In this document: in pieces, positions 25,801-39,100 of the stretch | How positions within the stretch are numbered: position 1 is the first letter of the stretch | Layout of the letters: every line of letters begins with the position of its first letter | Assembly: GCA_947179155.2 (NCBI GenBank) | Contig: OX359280.1 | Coordinates: forward strand, 11,709,001 to 11,773,000 | Source: Hedera helix | Taxonomy: Eukaryota > Streptophyta > Magnoliopsida > Apiales > Araliaceae | Reading direction: 5' to 3' | Length of the DNA stretch: 64,000 bases | Notes under the pieces: model-generated | Told to the model about the DNA's origin: nothing | What the model saw: the letters and a program-made list of their open reading frames with translations, nothing else | The model's database searches: none | Program-made: the position numbers and the translations under genes

Positions 25801-26095
25801 TTGACTTGTTGAGCCTATGTGCTCACTCTTGCTATGAACTAACATTTCAGGTAACGGTACGAGAAGGCCGGAGGTTCCAGTGCAACTAAAGGTAAAGATT
25901 AATGAAGGCATAGATCACCATGAAAGAAATTTGTTATGTGTATCTATGTATCAAGTTGAATTTTAAAAAATTAATATTAAATTTATAATTCAAAATGGAG
26001 GAAATATTTTTTATTTGAATTTTATACTTTTGTCATTTATTTTGTTGGACAAACTTTTTGTTTTGTAACATCTTTTGATGGACAAAAGAATAAAT
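22889..26095. other. Decayed LTR-like, non-coding DNA
   Basis: I see no gene here. The end of the stretch (about 25800-25880, GTGCTCACTCTTGC and AACATTTCAGGTAACGG) resembles the downstream region of chromovirus LTRs. The middle (23540-23700) has loosely repeated 'ATGACCAAAATGCCC' phrases common in such LTRs. At 25065-25190 there is a small GC-rich patch with repeated CGGGGCGCAATG/CGGGGCACAATG. I could not fix termini or a target duplication, so the call stays tentative. Confidence 0.35.
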
Positions 26096-26222
26096 ATTTT
26101 GGTCAGGTGTTCCTGAACACAGTTGGTATAGAGATATAAATAATTAATTATCTAATAGCTACCAAGCATCATGAGTCCATGACCACACCTGCACCAACTT
26201 TGTGGACGGACTTGGCTATAAT

Positions 26223-26900
26223 TAGACCTGGTAAACGGGTTGGGCCGAGTTTTCAACAACTTGAGTTAAAATGGGTTAGACTAAAAACGGCCTAATTTTT
26301 TATTAGCTGAAAAAGTTCAGCCCGTGGCCCGCGAGTCATTTGAGTAATTTTTTTGTTTAAATTTTTATTTATTTATTTATTTTATGACTTATAATTTGAA
26401 ATAAATATTAAAATTAATTATTTACAATTATGACATATAATTTTTACATAATAACTTAATATTATTAATAAATAAAATAAACAATTAATAATTTTATAGA
26501 TATTTTATACTCTTATACATTAACATGTAACTAATCTTATGATTAATTAATTGATAAATATATATAATATTAATTATTAAAGATAAGAGATAAAAGAATA
26601 AAAGAAAGAAGACTAAAAGTGATAAATATCTTATTCATAATACTTTTTTGTATTATTATTTAAGATCACGTGTTAAAATTTATTCTTATATTCTTTATAA
26701 AAAAAAATTTGATTTATTTTTTAAGTTAATATTTTTTTTTTTGGTCAAAAATGTCAAACAATAAATATATATATTAGCCAGGGGGCCAAGCAAAAAACAG
26801 CCCAATTTTTTTTTTCGATTACATTTTGAGGGTCTAAAGCCCACTTTTTGACAGATGGACTGGGCCAACCCCCGGGCCCAGGCCAAAATTGTCAAGTGTA
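26223..26900. mobile_element. hAT-like MITE, 678 bp
   Basis: The element interrupts copy B and is absent at the same spot in copy A (near 2680), which shows the empty site. It is flanked by an 8-bp near-duplication, GCTATAAT (26215-26222) and GCTATAAC (26901-26908). Its ends are imperfect inverted repeats: TAGACCTGGTAAACGGG on the left, and TACACTTGACAATTTTGGCC as the reverse complement of the right end. Both ends have GGGCC-rich sub-terminal blocks. The 8-bp TSD and TAGRCYTGGYAA-type ends fit the hAT superfamily. There is no transposase frame, so it is non-autonomous. Confidence 0.8.
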
Positions 26901-27849
26901 GCTATAACTAAAGGTGGGAAAATGACTTCTTACGTGATTAATGGATCTAGCCTTGATTTTTTCTTCTGTTAGTCCTTCCTTTTTTCTTTTTACCATTTTA
27001 CTGTGTTGTTCAAGTCTTGGAAATGGTATATGTTTGCACGAGGCTTGTGCGTCGGATACTACCTTTATATATGTTACTAAAGCAGTAAATAAAAGATGTA
27101 CAATTTCAAGGCACATAACCCAAGTAAGCATAAAAAGAAATTGACAAGTAATTTATAGTTAAATTCTAATAGTGTCTAATCCTTACATATGTTGACGATA
27201 TCCCCTAACAAATTTCCTATAAATTTTGGCCGGTTTTGAAAAGTTAAATCTATAAAACAAATTTGGGAGGATTAAATTCAATTTCCGATCTTTTACCCTT
27301 ATAAAATTACATTTGACAACTATTATAACAATATTTTTAATATTTTAATGTCATCTATTTCTTTTTTTTTTTTAAATCTTAAATCTTTTTTTTTAGTTTA
27401 ATTTGGAAAAAAAATATTTGAATTTTTTTTATTTAAAATTTCTCTTTTCCTTTCTCTTCTCAAAAAAATCACAAACAAGGGACTTTTATTCACTTTCCAT
27501 TTCTATATATAGCTCGTTTACGATAGTTTTCTACCCTACATATAGCTCTTAGTGAAAGTGATTGTTCTATCAATCTTTCTTACAAGAGTATCCATCTCCC
27601 AAGAATTATGTAAGTATTGTTCTACCAATATACCTTTGTATTTTATTTTTAATTATTTATGGATAAAAGGTTAGTTTTATTTATTGAATCGTAAGATATA
27701 TTTTTTGTATCAGGTCCTTCTGGGGGACCGGATTTAGGGACTAGTCCAAATTTTTTTCTTTTAACTCTCAAAATTTTTATAATATTTATTTTAACTCAAA
27801 TATTTACAGAATTCAGTAATTTAGACGTATTTTGAATGCATGTAAAAAC

Positions 27850-28583
27850 ACTAGAATCGTGAAGATCGGCCGACGTTGGTCAGCTCAGTGACTCCAAGGT
27901 TGATTGTAAACATGGTCATCATGATTAGTGGTTGAAACGTTCTTTGTGTAGACGTAAAGGGTGTCTGGCCATGTAAATTTAATGAAGATGTGAATCAACT
28001 ATGGACCTTAAACTAATGGTACAATTCGATCTAACGGGAAGTGCATGACCGCCTATGGATTTAAACCCAGACAATACATAATGAATTAAATTGTGCAACT
28101 GTTGTGCCTACTGCCACCAAATGATGGGATAATGGAACAATTATAAATGCCAAAGTCTCGATTTGTGTTGACGGTAGGGTTATCAGGGAGTAGTGGCACC
28201 AAACTCACTATGGCAAACAATTTCTACGACTCCCGCCAAGGTTGGCTCCTTAGCAATAACACTGCACCCATTGTGACTCATATTGTTGGGTTTAAGGATC
28301 TTTACTTCCAAGCAAATTACGCAAATACTGTGTGGATAGGAGTGTGTGAGCAACAAAATTACACGTAGCTGGCCATCTGACAGGAGGAAATGTGGTGATT
28401 GATCCATGTGATGGCGGAGCTGGCCAGCGGTGGATGTTTACTATTGATCGTAGCATTTCGAATTTGGACACTGTCCTTGTAGTGGATGTGAGGCGCTCGG
28501 ATTTAGACCTTCGCCAAATAATTATCTACACTTTCTATTGTACATCTAACCAAATATGGCGTGCATGGCTTCTTTTAGTTTAA
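27850..28583 (+). pseudogene. Ricin-B-type (beta-trefoil) lectin pseudogene
   Basis: Translated pieces resemble the two-domain ricin-B lectin family, which binds galactose-type sugars. The family includes ordinary plant lectins and the B chains of type 2 ribosome-inactivating proteins. The first third (27850-28146) is only recognisable in fragments and has several stops. An open stretch follows (28147-28368) with a QGW motif and ends in a stop. A further open stretch (28392-28583) keeps the typical C-terminal QRW ... DVR ... QIW pattern. Several residues expected at conserved Cys and QxW positions are changed. I see no trace of an N-glycosidase A-chain upstream. With multiple stops and a frame change it cannot make a functional lectin. 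It lies in the stretch unique to duplication copy B. Confidence 0.75.
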
Positions 28584-29805
28584 GTTACTTAGTATGAGTA
28601 TATGATTAAATAAGTGATGTATCACATACTTATAATTAAGTTCTTTAATTTGCTTGTGTTTATGTATGGTTTACATGGTGGTGGAAATTAGTTTGTACGC
28701 TCCATTGATCGATATGATCTTCTATTAAAGGTAGAAGAAGCTATCCTAAAATTATTGTAATGCAATAGCCAAATTCATGAGTTGATCTCTTTCTCATCCA
28801 GAATATGTTAGGAAAAGTGAACTTAAAAGAATATTAATTCTAAAAAATATTTTTTTTCTCTATGTGCAATTAAATAGGAGATCAACAAACACAGTAATAA
28901 GAACAACAATAACAAATAAGCATCCACAAATAAGTCACCACATTTTATTGTGGAAATCTCTTGAAGAGAAAAAATCATAGGTCGAATTCCGAATTTTGAC
29001 TGTATTGATAATAATGGGCTTATGATATTATTTTCATGTTTACGCCTCAAAATTGAGGTTAACAACAAATTGAGATAGTACAAATTAAAATTATACCTTT
29101 AATTTGATTTCTCAACGTGATTAATTAAGTTCATCACACAAAACACTCTAGACACTTCAAACAATAAAGTCTTCAAGTTTACAATTGAACCAGGATGACG
29201 ACGAAAACTTATAAGCAACAAACCGTAATTTTCTCAATTTATTATTTTGGTGGCGCTATACTTTTTGTTACAAGACTTATTATCTTCTTGCTACCGAGCT
29301 TGTACTATAAGACTATCCAATGTCTTATTTTATAGGGTTCTTTACAGTAATATACAACAATTAGTAACAAATTACAAGATTAGTGCACAAATAAAATAAT
29401 TAAAAAAAAAAGTACAACTAAGATAAATTAATTACACCACGTATCTTTAGAACCCTGAAAATAAGGAGAAACTGCCATATCCGGCAGTTACCAAAACAAA
29501 ATCCATAATTCAAAATAAAATAAAAAAATCACTTTCTTCCTCGTCGGGCACTCCTTCCATCAAACCAGAAAAAAAGATGACCATTATCACCACCCTGAGA
29601 AAAAAATGAAGAAGAATACCATGATGGGGAGAGGCGTAGATGGGGCGGCGGAAGCCAGGCGGTTATTGGGGCAGAAAGAATCGGTGATTATCGTCGATGA
29701 AGCCGATGGTGAGCTCATGGGTAGCTTTAGGGAGGGGTAGGAAACAGTGGACGGCGACGACTGTATCGTCGTGATGGAAAGGAGTTGAGAAAGATGGAGT
29801 AACCA
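28584..29805. other. No supported gene; unidentified GC-richer patch
   Basis: Mostly AT-rich non-coding DNA. A patch at about 29540-29790 is clearly richer in G and contains short open frames on both strands (for example 29587-29850 minus, low-complexity Ser/Pro). I recognise no protein family in it. Confidence 0.4.
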
Positions 29806-30230
29806 ACCCATAATACAAAGGTAACTAAACCTTAATATAAATGTAACCAAACTTAATACAAATGTAACTAACCTTTAATACAAAGGTAATCAAATCTTAA
29901 TACAGATGTAACCAACCTTTAATACATATGTAACTAATCCTTAATACACAGGTAACCAAAACTTAATACAAAAGGTATCCAACCTTAAAATAAAGGTAAC
30001 TAACCTTTAATACAAAGGTAACCAAGCCTTAATACAAATACAAAAGATATCCAACCTTAAAATAAAGGTAACTAACCTTTAATACAAAGGTAACCAAACC
30101 TTAATACAGAGGTAACCAACCATTAATACAGAGGTAACCAAACCTTAATACAGAGGTAACCAACATTAATACAGAGATAACCAAACTTTAATATAGAGGT
30201 AACCAACCTTTAATACAAAGGTAATCAAAA
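29806..30230. repeat. ~21-bp minisatellite, about 20 units
   Basis: The consensus unit is roughly AATACAAAGGTAACCAAACCTT, with many single-base variants (AAAGGTAACT, AGAGGTAACC, AATGTAACC) and lengths of 19-23 bp. It is AT-rich and non-coding. Confidence 0.88.
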
Positions 30231-31084
30231 ATAGTTACTACACATTCAGGCTAGAGTTACTGCACGAAAAAACTTCATGGTTGAAAATCAATATAAATAA
30301 ATAAATAAAAATAATTTAAATCGCGGTTGGTTAGCTACTAGTATACTTAATAATAATAATAATCGTATGAATGATTTTTAGATGGAGATGGTGGGGTGAA
30401 GGCAGGGAATTGTTCTAACAGAGCGGAGTCGTTGCGGCTTGATGAAGGCAAGGAATTGTTCTAACAGGGATTTTTTCTAAACTTTACTTGCCAAGTCCGA
30501 CCTCTTCCCAAAGTGATGACTGACGGGTCCTCTTTTTTTTATTTTTTTTTTAAAGAAAAACAAGCAGGCGTATCCCCATTCCCCAAAATGGTTATAATGC
30601 TTTACATGTATCATGGTTTCTTTTTCCTTTATTAGACAAGTGGCGGTATCCCCAAAGTAGTCACTTTTTTAATTACTAGACATAGTCACAAGGACATGTC
30701 TCCTCTGTGACTTTTAGCAATAGGCATGGTGACTGGTATAATAGAGTCTAGAGGAGAGAGATGCACTAAGATAAAGCAGCGGAGGAAGTTTGGAGAAGAT
30801 GAAAGAAAAGAAATATCAGAGTATTTGGAGTATAGATATTGTTAAGTAATTTGACTTTTGAATATTGAAATTTGAAATTTGGAACCAACTACCCATTAAA
30901 TCACCTAACTAAATTAAATGAATAACAATACACTAATTTAGAAATTAAATATTAAATATGTACTAATTTTTGTAAATATTTTATGTATGCACTTCTATTG
31001 TAATATTTTTTTATAATGTACTAGTAAATGCAATTCTTCCTATTTTATAGTACTTTTTTATAACCCATTAATTCCTATTATGGA
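30231..31084. other. Non-coding stretch
   Basis: AT-rich sequence with short homopolymer runs. I saw no frame, terminal repeat or known element. Confidence 0.5.
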
Positions 31085-31600
31085 TTGAAACTTAACATCA
31101 AGCCCACCAAATGTTCCCGATTTTTGAGCCTACCAAATCATATCATGGGCCAGATGCATAATAAGTTAGATCCACCACATATCAAGTCGTTGGAGATTTT
31201 GGAATGTCGAAAATTGGAGTCCTTTCCGGATGGGGATTTGCCCCCAAACTTAATAAGTCTTAGTATAGGCTTATGTGGGGACTCAAGAAACCACTTTCAG
31301 AGTGGGGCCTCCATGGACTCGCCTCTCTTGATGAATTCACGATAATTGGTGGATTCCAGAAATGGTTTCCGTATCTAATTGTGATGATCAACAATTTTTG
31401 CTTCCTCCAAGTTTGACTTGACTTCAGATTACAGGGCTAACAAATTTGAAAACCTTATCTAACGACCTCCAAAACCTCACAACTCTCTCAAAGAGCTACA
31501 TATCAGATATTGCCATAAGCTTCGGTCCTTACCTAAAGGATTAGCTGTCCTATTCTGGAGAAACAGATAGTGAATGAAGAAGACTATTAGCCTATCCTTG
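31085..31600 (+). pseudogene. NBS-LRR leucine-rich-repeat fragment
   Basis: An 86-codon open stretch (31085-31345) contains plant resistance-gene type LRR text such as LEILECRKLESFPDGDLPPN. It continues in other frames to about 31600, with pieces like LTNLKTLSNDLQNLTTL. This is typical of the C-terminal LRR of CNL (coiled-coil NBS-LRR) immune receptors. There is no NB-ARC, P-loop or start context. Frame changes and stops break it, so it is a short captured remnant and not a gene. Confidence 0.7.
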
Positions 31601-32396
31601 CCTGTATTCGCTACTTTTATAAATTTGAAATTTGATGTGATTCATTTCAATTATATAAAAGAATAAATGTTATAAATTAGTAGTAATAATTCATTTGATG
31701 ACAAGGTTTTGGGGAACAAGTGGGAGAAATTAAAATACAAAATGAGAGTCATGCAGACTTTTTAAGGATTTCATTTAGGCTTGAGCCCAATTCCTATGAA
31801 AATGTTTTCATTTGATAAATTATTGAATTACTCCCTCCACCTCAAAATTAGAAACATTTTTAATTTAACAATTAATTAAAAAATAAATTATTTCTTCAAC
31901 TTTTCCCCAACATTGGTGAAAAATAGTGTTTGAAATATTGTACTCCTAAATAAGGGTTATGAGATGTGAGAAATTTTATATTGTTTTATAATTTAAAAAT
32001 AAAAGTGTATCGCTAATTTTAGAGTGAACAAAAAAAAAATCTCTAATTTTATAAAGTGAGTATATTATATTTCAACTAAATGTATCCTCTTTCTCAAAAA
32101 TTTTGAATCTCAAAAAAATTCATTTCGCAATGTTGTATACATTTTTGTTCACATTGCACCTGACATTAAGAACTAAAATGAGAATGAAACCAACCTTCAT
32201 TGAAGACCAGACTTTATCAACTTTTACTTGACAACTCGTGAAACAAATGTTACCACTGTATACTGAACAAACAATCAAAATATAAAATCATAGGAAATCT
32301 CATTTGTTCTTCAAGTCTTATATTCTGCAAGCAACACCATAAATACATATGCATATATTTTAAAGAGGCTAACTGAAAAGCAAATGAAACTCTGAG
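31601..32396. other. 3' flank of annexin gene, non-coding
   Basis: Homology to copy A resumes at about 31880 (counterpart 18560). A lone Stowaway-like end (ACTCCCTCCACCTCAAAATTAG, 31829-31850) is present without a matching partner. The annexin 3' UTR and polyadenylation region should lie here on the minus strand, but I cannot fix its end. Confidence 0.5.
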
Positions 32397-33161
32397 TCAG
32401 AGATTTCCTCCAAGCAGCGTCACCAGGAAGTCCTGATAGTATCCAGATGTGTCTCCTTTAACTGCATCGTCAAGGCTAGTTTTGTTTGCTTTGAGATATT
32501 CTTCTCTGATTTTCATCATATCAATTTCAGCTCGAGTTACAATTGCTCTGGTAAGCGAATCTTCATCAGTTCCGAGACCAATAATTGAAGCTCTAACAAC
32601 CTGGTGATATTTGAAAACCAAATGTTGGTTACTCAGTTTGATTTTGTACACTTGGGAAAATGGGTCAAATCATGCTATATGTGGCTATGGAGGTATAGGT
32701 GTTCTGATGTTCATCTTTAGCAAAAAAGGAATAAAATATAGAGAAGAGAACTTAGTTGCTTAAATCACCTCAGCGAAGTGTTTCTCTGGAGCGCTGATAC
32801 ACCCAATTATCACTCTCAAGATAGATTCCAAGATACCATTGCCACAGCTCTTAATGTCCTGTCAAGAGATTCATCTAAATGAATAGGCCAATAAAGACAA
32901 AAAATTGGAAAGTGCATATTGAATGATTTGCCAGTGAAAAAGATGAACCTGGTCAATGGTATTTCCATAGTTCTGCTTGTAGCACTGGAAAGTTGCTTTG
33001 AGCTGAAAAACATTTCTAGTGCTGAGTATACACACAACATTATCATGATCCAGTTGCTTCATCTCAATTGCTTCATGCAGTACTTCTGCCTCAAAATTTG
33101 CAATGTCTGAATTCACGAGTTCTTTATCATATCTGTAGGAACTCACCAAACCCACCAGAAT
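32397..33161 (-). CDS. Annexin exons 4-6 (residues 151-318)
   Basis: Exon 4 (33161-32949, 71 codons) begins ILVGLVSSYRYDKELVNS and encodes most of repeat 3. Exon 5 (32858-32769, 30 codons) encodes DIKSCGNGILESILRVIIGC. Exon 6 (32600-32397) encodes repeat 4, with IIGLGTDEDSLTRAIVTRAE, and ends TLLGGNL before TGA. Exon 4 starts in the phase left by exon 3, and the junction PVRK-ILVG fits the family. These exons have a broken paralogue at 19090-19824. Confidence 0.9.
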
Positions 33162-36100
33162 CTGTACAATAATACCCCATAACGCCTCTATTGTAAATTT
33201 AGGAGTTCAAAGCAATGTGATTGTGTTGATCAAGTGTTAAAAGCAGTTGGCATGTTCTCATAAAAATTAAAACCCCTGTACATTCCACTTAAGCCATATC
33301 CTCTTGAAATATTTCTTCACGCAAGAACGTAGGTATACTATGACGAAAATTCATGAGAGTTCACAAGAGTTGCCACGTACTCTTATTGAACTAGGGAATC
33401 GCGTATTGGTAATTGCATACCTAAACATTATACTTTTACGTTTCAATACTCTAAATTCAGCGTACCAGATTCTTGTATCTCTCTCACGATTCACACTCAA
33501 GTTAACATTTCTATTAAAAGAAGAATAATTACACACACACACACACATATAGTTAGAGAGAGATGACCACTCACACAAGATGATAAGAAGCACACCTTAA
33601 ACAAATTAGGGTACAAGTTATTTAGGAGAGCACTGTTTCACATGTGTTTTTGATATTTCTACATGGTTCTCTCTCACATGAAGGTGGGACCCACTTTAAG
33701 CTCATGTGAGAAAGGACCATGTGGAAATATAAAAAACACATGGAAATATCAATCACCGTTATTTATAAAGTATAATATAAGAGCGTCTCGGATAAGTGTA
33801 CTAAAGCGAACCACAAACCTAAACAGAGAAATGACTAAACCTACCCCCACGTATTGTGTACTAGGTAAGTTGACGTATCATGTCCTCATACCCATACCAT
33901 GTACCAAAACGTATCATGAACCAGAAAACATTGGTCTTCACATCAAAGCTAATGTCGTTTGACACAAATTCGCAATCCAATCGAGTAAGAAATGTGGACT
34001 TCTTATAGAAACCAATACTAGCAGTTAGATGAAGAAAACTTTTGGGGATCAAATCTACGAAAGGCAACAATAAAATAAAGAAAAGCGAACAACATTATAT
34101 TAATATAGTTGATCCTCAAAAACCTGCTTTTACAACCAACTCCACTGTAATAATCTTAATAATAACTTTTTTTGAATGGAATAAAAAACTGAAGGCAAAA
34201 AAAATACTCACTCAAAACTGAAAACTCAGTAACACTCTATCAAATCTCTATGATGTTATAAGATTTTAGTTTTGTACTTGACAACTAACCTTAAAACACT
34301 ATTTCTAGTACCCGCATCTTTTCTTTCACTGATCGATGTGGAAATCGGGACTATTACGTACTATACTATTAGTTGACAATTTATCTGTATGGTGCTTTAA
34401 TTTATTTACTTGATTTAATGATGATGTAATAGGATTTATTTTAAAATATGTGTCAAAAATCCTATTATGAAGTCTGTATGATTGTCTTGATGTAAAAGGA
34501 CTTGGTATATCTTTGGGCTTAGAAAAATGATGCATTAGAAGAGCCCATTTTACTTATTTAATCTTTTAGTAGAGCACTGTATTAAGGTTTCGATGTAATC
34601 AGCAGTGAAGTCTACTAAGTGAAAATATGAAGACTAACAGAGCTTGCAAGATATAGTACTAGTAGCAGAGTTTATGTGACTTAGCAGAGTATTTCATCAG
34701 AAGGCATATCCAGTATAGTGTTTAGTAAGGAAAACTAAACATGTAGAGTAGAGTAAATGAGTTCGAAGAGTCATCAGCAGAGTTCAATCAGCAGAGCACA
34801 TCTTGTAAAGTCTTATCAGACGAAAGGAATGCTGACTCAGTAGATAAGCATTAGTCAAACGGTCAAATAAATAGATGTTGACATGCATTTATTGAAGTTG
34901 TCCTAGCACTGCTCCACTACTGGCTAAGACACTGTAGCTATTGGACAAACAAAGGACAAAGATCTGCTAGAATTTAGAGCTCTCAATAAGACTAAGCCGT
35001 GTGTCATTAATGACACATTTATCAATGGCAGATTTTCTGAAGAGCTTATAAATATCTAACCCTTCGGTATGAAAAGGTTAATCATGAACTTGAAACTCCA
35101 GGAAAAAGAGCTCTACCAAAAGCACTATATGAACCACTCTACTGAAAGAAAGGGCACTTTACGTTTGCTACATATCCACTAAACTAAGGAGCAACTCAAA
35201 AGTGTAGCATACCTCAGAAAAATCAATCATTTGTTAAAATAATCTGTGTGATTGTATAGTCTTTGTGACTGAAGAAATTATTTGTAAACTAAAGTTGTAA
35301 TTGATCTTTGTGATCATTTCATCTTACTTAGTAAAGGATCCCTTCACAATGAAGAAGAATAGTGGACTAGGAGATCTTTATGCCCTAAGCCACTTGAAAC
35401 TCATGTGTCCATTTACTTTCAGTCTTTCATTTAATTGCCTATTATTTTAGTTGTTCATGCCATTGAGGTTTTAAAAGGGGTGTTTAATTTAATTATTCTG
35501 TTGCAAAACTCATTTGTTTTTAAGTCTCTCTCTAAATAGTTTTTAAGATCTATTCAAACCCCCCACCCCTCTAGATCTACTTTGCCATTTCAAGGCCTAA
35601 CACATACAATAGCAATATTACTATGAAAAGCATGATTCTATTTTTGAAATAAGGTCCAAGGGATTTGTTTCCTAATAATTCCTCCCCCAAATAGAATCCC
35701 TAAAAGTTTCAACTTCGTCATTGAATTTCACTTGGTTGTTGTTCTTCTTGGTCTTATTTTCATACCTTGGATGTCCATCAAACAAACAAATTAGATTTTA
35801 AAATTCTAACTTTGACGAATTTATTTGAATATTTGATTACTTTTCAAGAATCTCTATCACCCACATATGTATGTCTATGCAAGGAAACTTCTCCCAAAGA
35901 GATTATATCGACTTCAAAGAGGTATGTAACAAATCTTGACAAAGATATTCTAACATTAATGAATTAATTTGAATATCTTAGATACTTTTCAAGAATCTCT
36001 ATCACCCAAATATGTATGTCTACGCAAGGAAGCAAGGAAACTGCTCCCAAAGAGATTATATTGACTTCAAAGAGGTATGTAACAGATCTTGGCAAAGATA

Positions 36101-39100
36101 TTGATAATACCAAAATGAACTTTGAAACGAATATTTCCAACACCTTCAATCTTTACTTTCTTAAATCCCTACATTGATATAGCTAGTTCTCCCATTTCCT
36201 TTCAAGGTTTCAACGAAATTTCTCTCTTTGCACATACGCATGAAAGCAGTATAAGCCAATATGTGAGCATCTTCATTTTGATAATCAACTTCACAACCAA
36301 TCTTGGTCATCAAAACATTACCACCATTATCTAACTAATTAACACCTGATTTGATAATCAACTCTAATTTCTCCTTGAGCTTTTCAACAATTCTTGAAAC
36401 TTGTCATGTCCTCCTTGAATTCCAGCGTTGGGATTGGATGTGACCTTTCTTTATTAATTGTAGCAGTCTTTCTTACTATTGTCTACAAGACTAGATTTTC
36501 ATTTTCCTATATGATCGTCTCTCCATTGACTCCTCCTTTGATTACAACTATCATCGATTAGGCTTTTTGTCACCGATAATATTGCTCTTTCCCATCAAAT
36601 TTTAACATTCTCACAGGAGAGTAATCACATCATCTAAAAACAAAAGTTGACTTACACACTGACATAATTATAATTATTATTATTGATTTACGCACTAACA
36701 AATATGTTAGTGTTATTATGTTAGTGGATATCCTAACCCTTTAATCGTACTAGGAAAATACTCTCTCCATTCCTTATTATTTGACGTTCTAGAGAGCAAT
36801 TTTTATTCTTATTTATTTGACGTTGTAGATTCCTAGGATATATTGATTACATTGTTTCCTAAATTTAAACATCAATACTCTACTGGAGCCTCTCATCTTT
36901 CCAAGGCTATTTTTTCTCTTTTAAATTATTCCTACTTCCTAAATGACCGGATCACTCTCTTTCTCTCTCGTTCCTAATCGATTTTGGAGAGAGAATTAAC
37001 TTCACAATTCATTGAGAGGGGTATTTTTTATAATACATAGCAATTTAGTGGAGTAATTATAGGAATACTTAACTTCCTTAATAGTTGTGCAAAGCTCTAA
37101 AATGTCAAATAATTAGGAATGGAGGGAGTAGATCATAACGGCTATAGGACACCTCCATTAAAGTTATAAATATGGGTACAAAGACTATAAAATAGTGACT
37201 CCACTAAGGCTTGAACTCATTACCACTCCCATCTAGTAAAGGGTATGATACTACTTGAGCAAGAGTCCATGGTCATTAAAAAATAAATAAAAATTAAACT
37301 CAAAAAGATATGATTTAACATCAGACTCATTTGAATGTAGCAAACAATACCTCAACTCAAGACTAACGTGTACTCGAATCATAGGAGCTAGTAATCGTAT
37401 ATGCTCATATTGGTGACATTATTCTTGTTGTAATCAAAGAAGGGTTGTGCTAGAAACATATACTATCACGGTTAATTATAAGAACATATTTGCAGCAAGG
37501 ATTTACATGACCTGGGCAAAGATGATACCAAGAGCAAAGACTTACCTCATCTTCTAATTTTTCTTTTGTACTTGATAACAGTCACTAACCTAATAAAAGT
37601 ATTTAGATTATGATGGTGATACATCACTTCATTCATCTTCAAAGATTACAACTCCATCTACAAGCATAATCTATTGCAGTGATTTCATAACATAATTTCT
37701 GTCGAATTTGTCCCATATCTCCTTTGGATCAGTCTTTCTCAACCTATTTTACTCGTACTCATTCATGAAAACAAGATACAAGTATGTCAGCCCCTGCTTG
37801 TAGCCTAAGCAGAATATAGAGAAATAGAGATATAGAGAGAAAATGAAGGAAGAAGGATAGAAAACTCAGTAATCCCTACTGAGTTCATGAGTGAGAAGAG
37901 AGAAAGTGAAAGAGAATAAGGAGAAGTAACTAAAAGCTTCACTCAATTCATTTCACAAAATTCATATCATCATACTTGGGGAGTACTTTTTCTTTTACAT
38001 CTACATATAAAGAGAACAAATGCTAAAAATAACTCTCATAACCTACATCGCTATCCTTATCCTTCACTCAAGAGTAACTAACCATCTATGTGCACACATG
38101 CTCACTCAAAATATACTAACTCTTGAATATACTAATTTATTACTTGTTGCCCAAATTGCCCTTTGTCTAACATTCCCTCCCCCTTAAAAGTATCCGTGCC
38201 CTAATGGATAGTGTGATTTTCTGCTTACCAGTCTTGGTAGCTCTCACCACCTTTCCAGTGTCAAAAACAAAACTCAAGAACTTGTTTAGTTAAATTTATG
38301 CCTTCTCATACTCCCCTGTACCATAAGTTAACACCGGCAACTTCAGATTTTGATTTAGTGTAACTTCTCTGTTGCAAAAGTTTGCCTCAATTAGTATTAG
38401 CTTTAGCATACCTTGAGTTCTTGAATTTCTTTTCCTTCAAATATAGCCACCATTGATAGTTGCTTATCTCCATCATAACTAGCTGATTTGTAATACTCTT
38501 TCTTTAATATGCAGCTGCAAATCTAACTATTCCACTTGGGATGAAATTTTGTGGATTGGCTATATCAACAACTATTTCCCAAAATTTCCCAAAATTGATG
38601 CTAGCCTTGTGAATAATCATCTTTTAGAATAGTCTTAGCAAGTAATGCACAAAATTTGTCTATTGTTATTGTTGCAGCTGTCACATTTCCAAAGTGATCC
38701 AACCTTTCTTGAGCTATAAAGTGGGACAAACAACCCTTTATTATCTTTCTACTGAGCACCAATGCACATCAATAAACAGATGTCAATTCAAAAGCAAGAT
38801 TAATGCTCTTGCCTACCACACCCAGTCACAGTTTGGTCCTATGACCATTTGAAAAACAACTGAAAAATTATTTTGTAGCTTCTTCATTCATTAAGGATTC
38901 ACTTCTGCTATAAGCCCTAGCTGCTTGAGTGCAATCAGATTATTCATCAGGATCTTAACAGCACCTTGGTCAGGAGGACTTAGAAATTTCACATAAAACA
39001 TGATTGTTGTCCAACTCCACTGCTATGGGTTTGTTAGCTTTAGAGAATCATTGGAGAAGAAGATTGAAATTAGCTTTTGTGCTACACCTTTCCTTTTCAG

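Larger units (their letters stand above)
26096..34060. repeat. Segmental duplication copy B (intact annexin 3' exons)
   Basis: This is the counterpart of copy A. It keeps the functional annexin exons 4-6 (32397-33161), part of intron 3 and the gene's downstream flank. It includes material absent from A: the hAT-like MITE (26223-26900) and a 4.3-kb stretch (about 27563-31860) with the lectin pseudogene, minisatellite and LRR scrap. Copies A and B are in direct orientation, with the exon blocks 13.3 kb apart. Confidence 0.75.

Noticed and set aside
27560..27850. Possible ribosome-inactivating A-chain upstream of the lectin relic
   Set aside because: No frame or motif of an N-glycosidase domain is visible, so only the lectin part is called.
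29587..29850. 87-codon minus-strand frame rich in Ser/Pro
   Set aside because: Low complexity, no family resemblance, no gene context, and it runs into the minisatellite.
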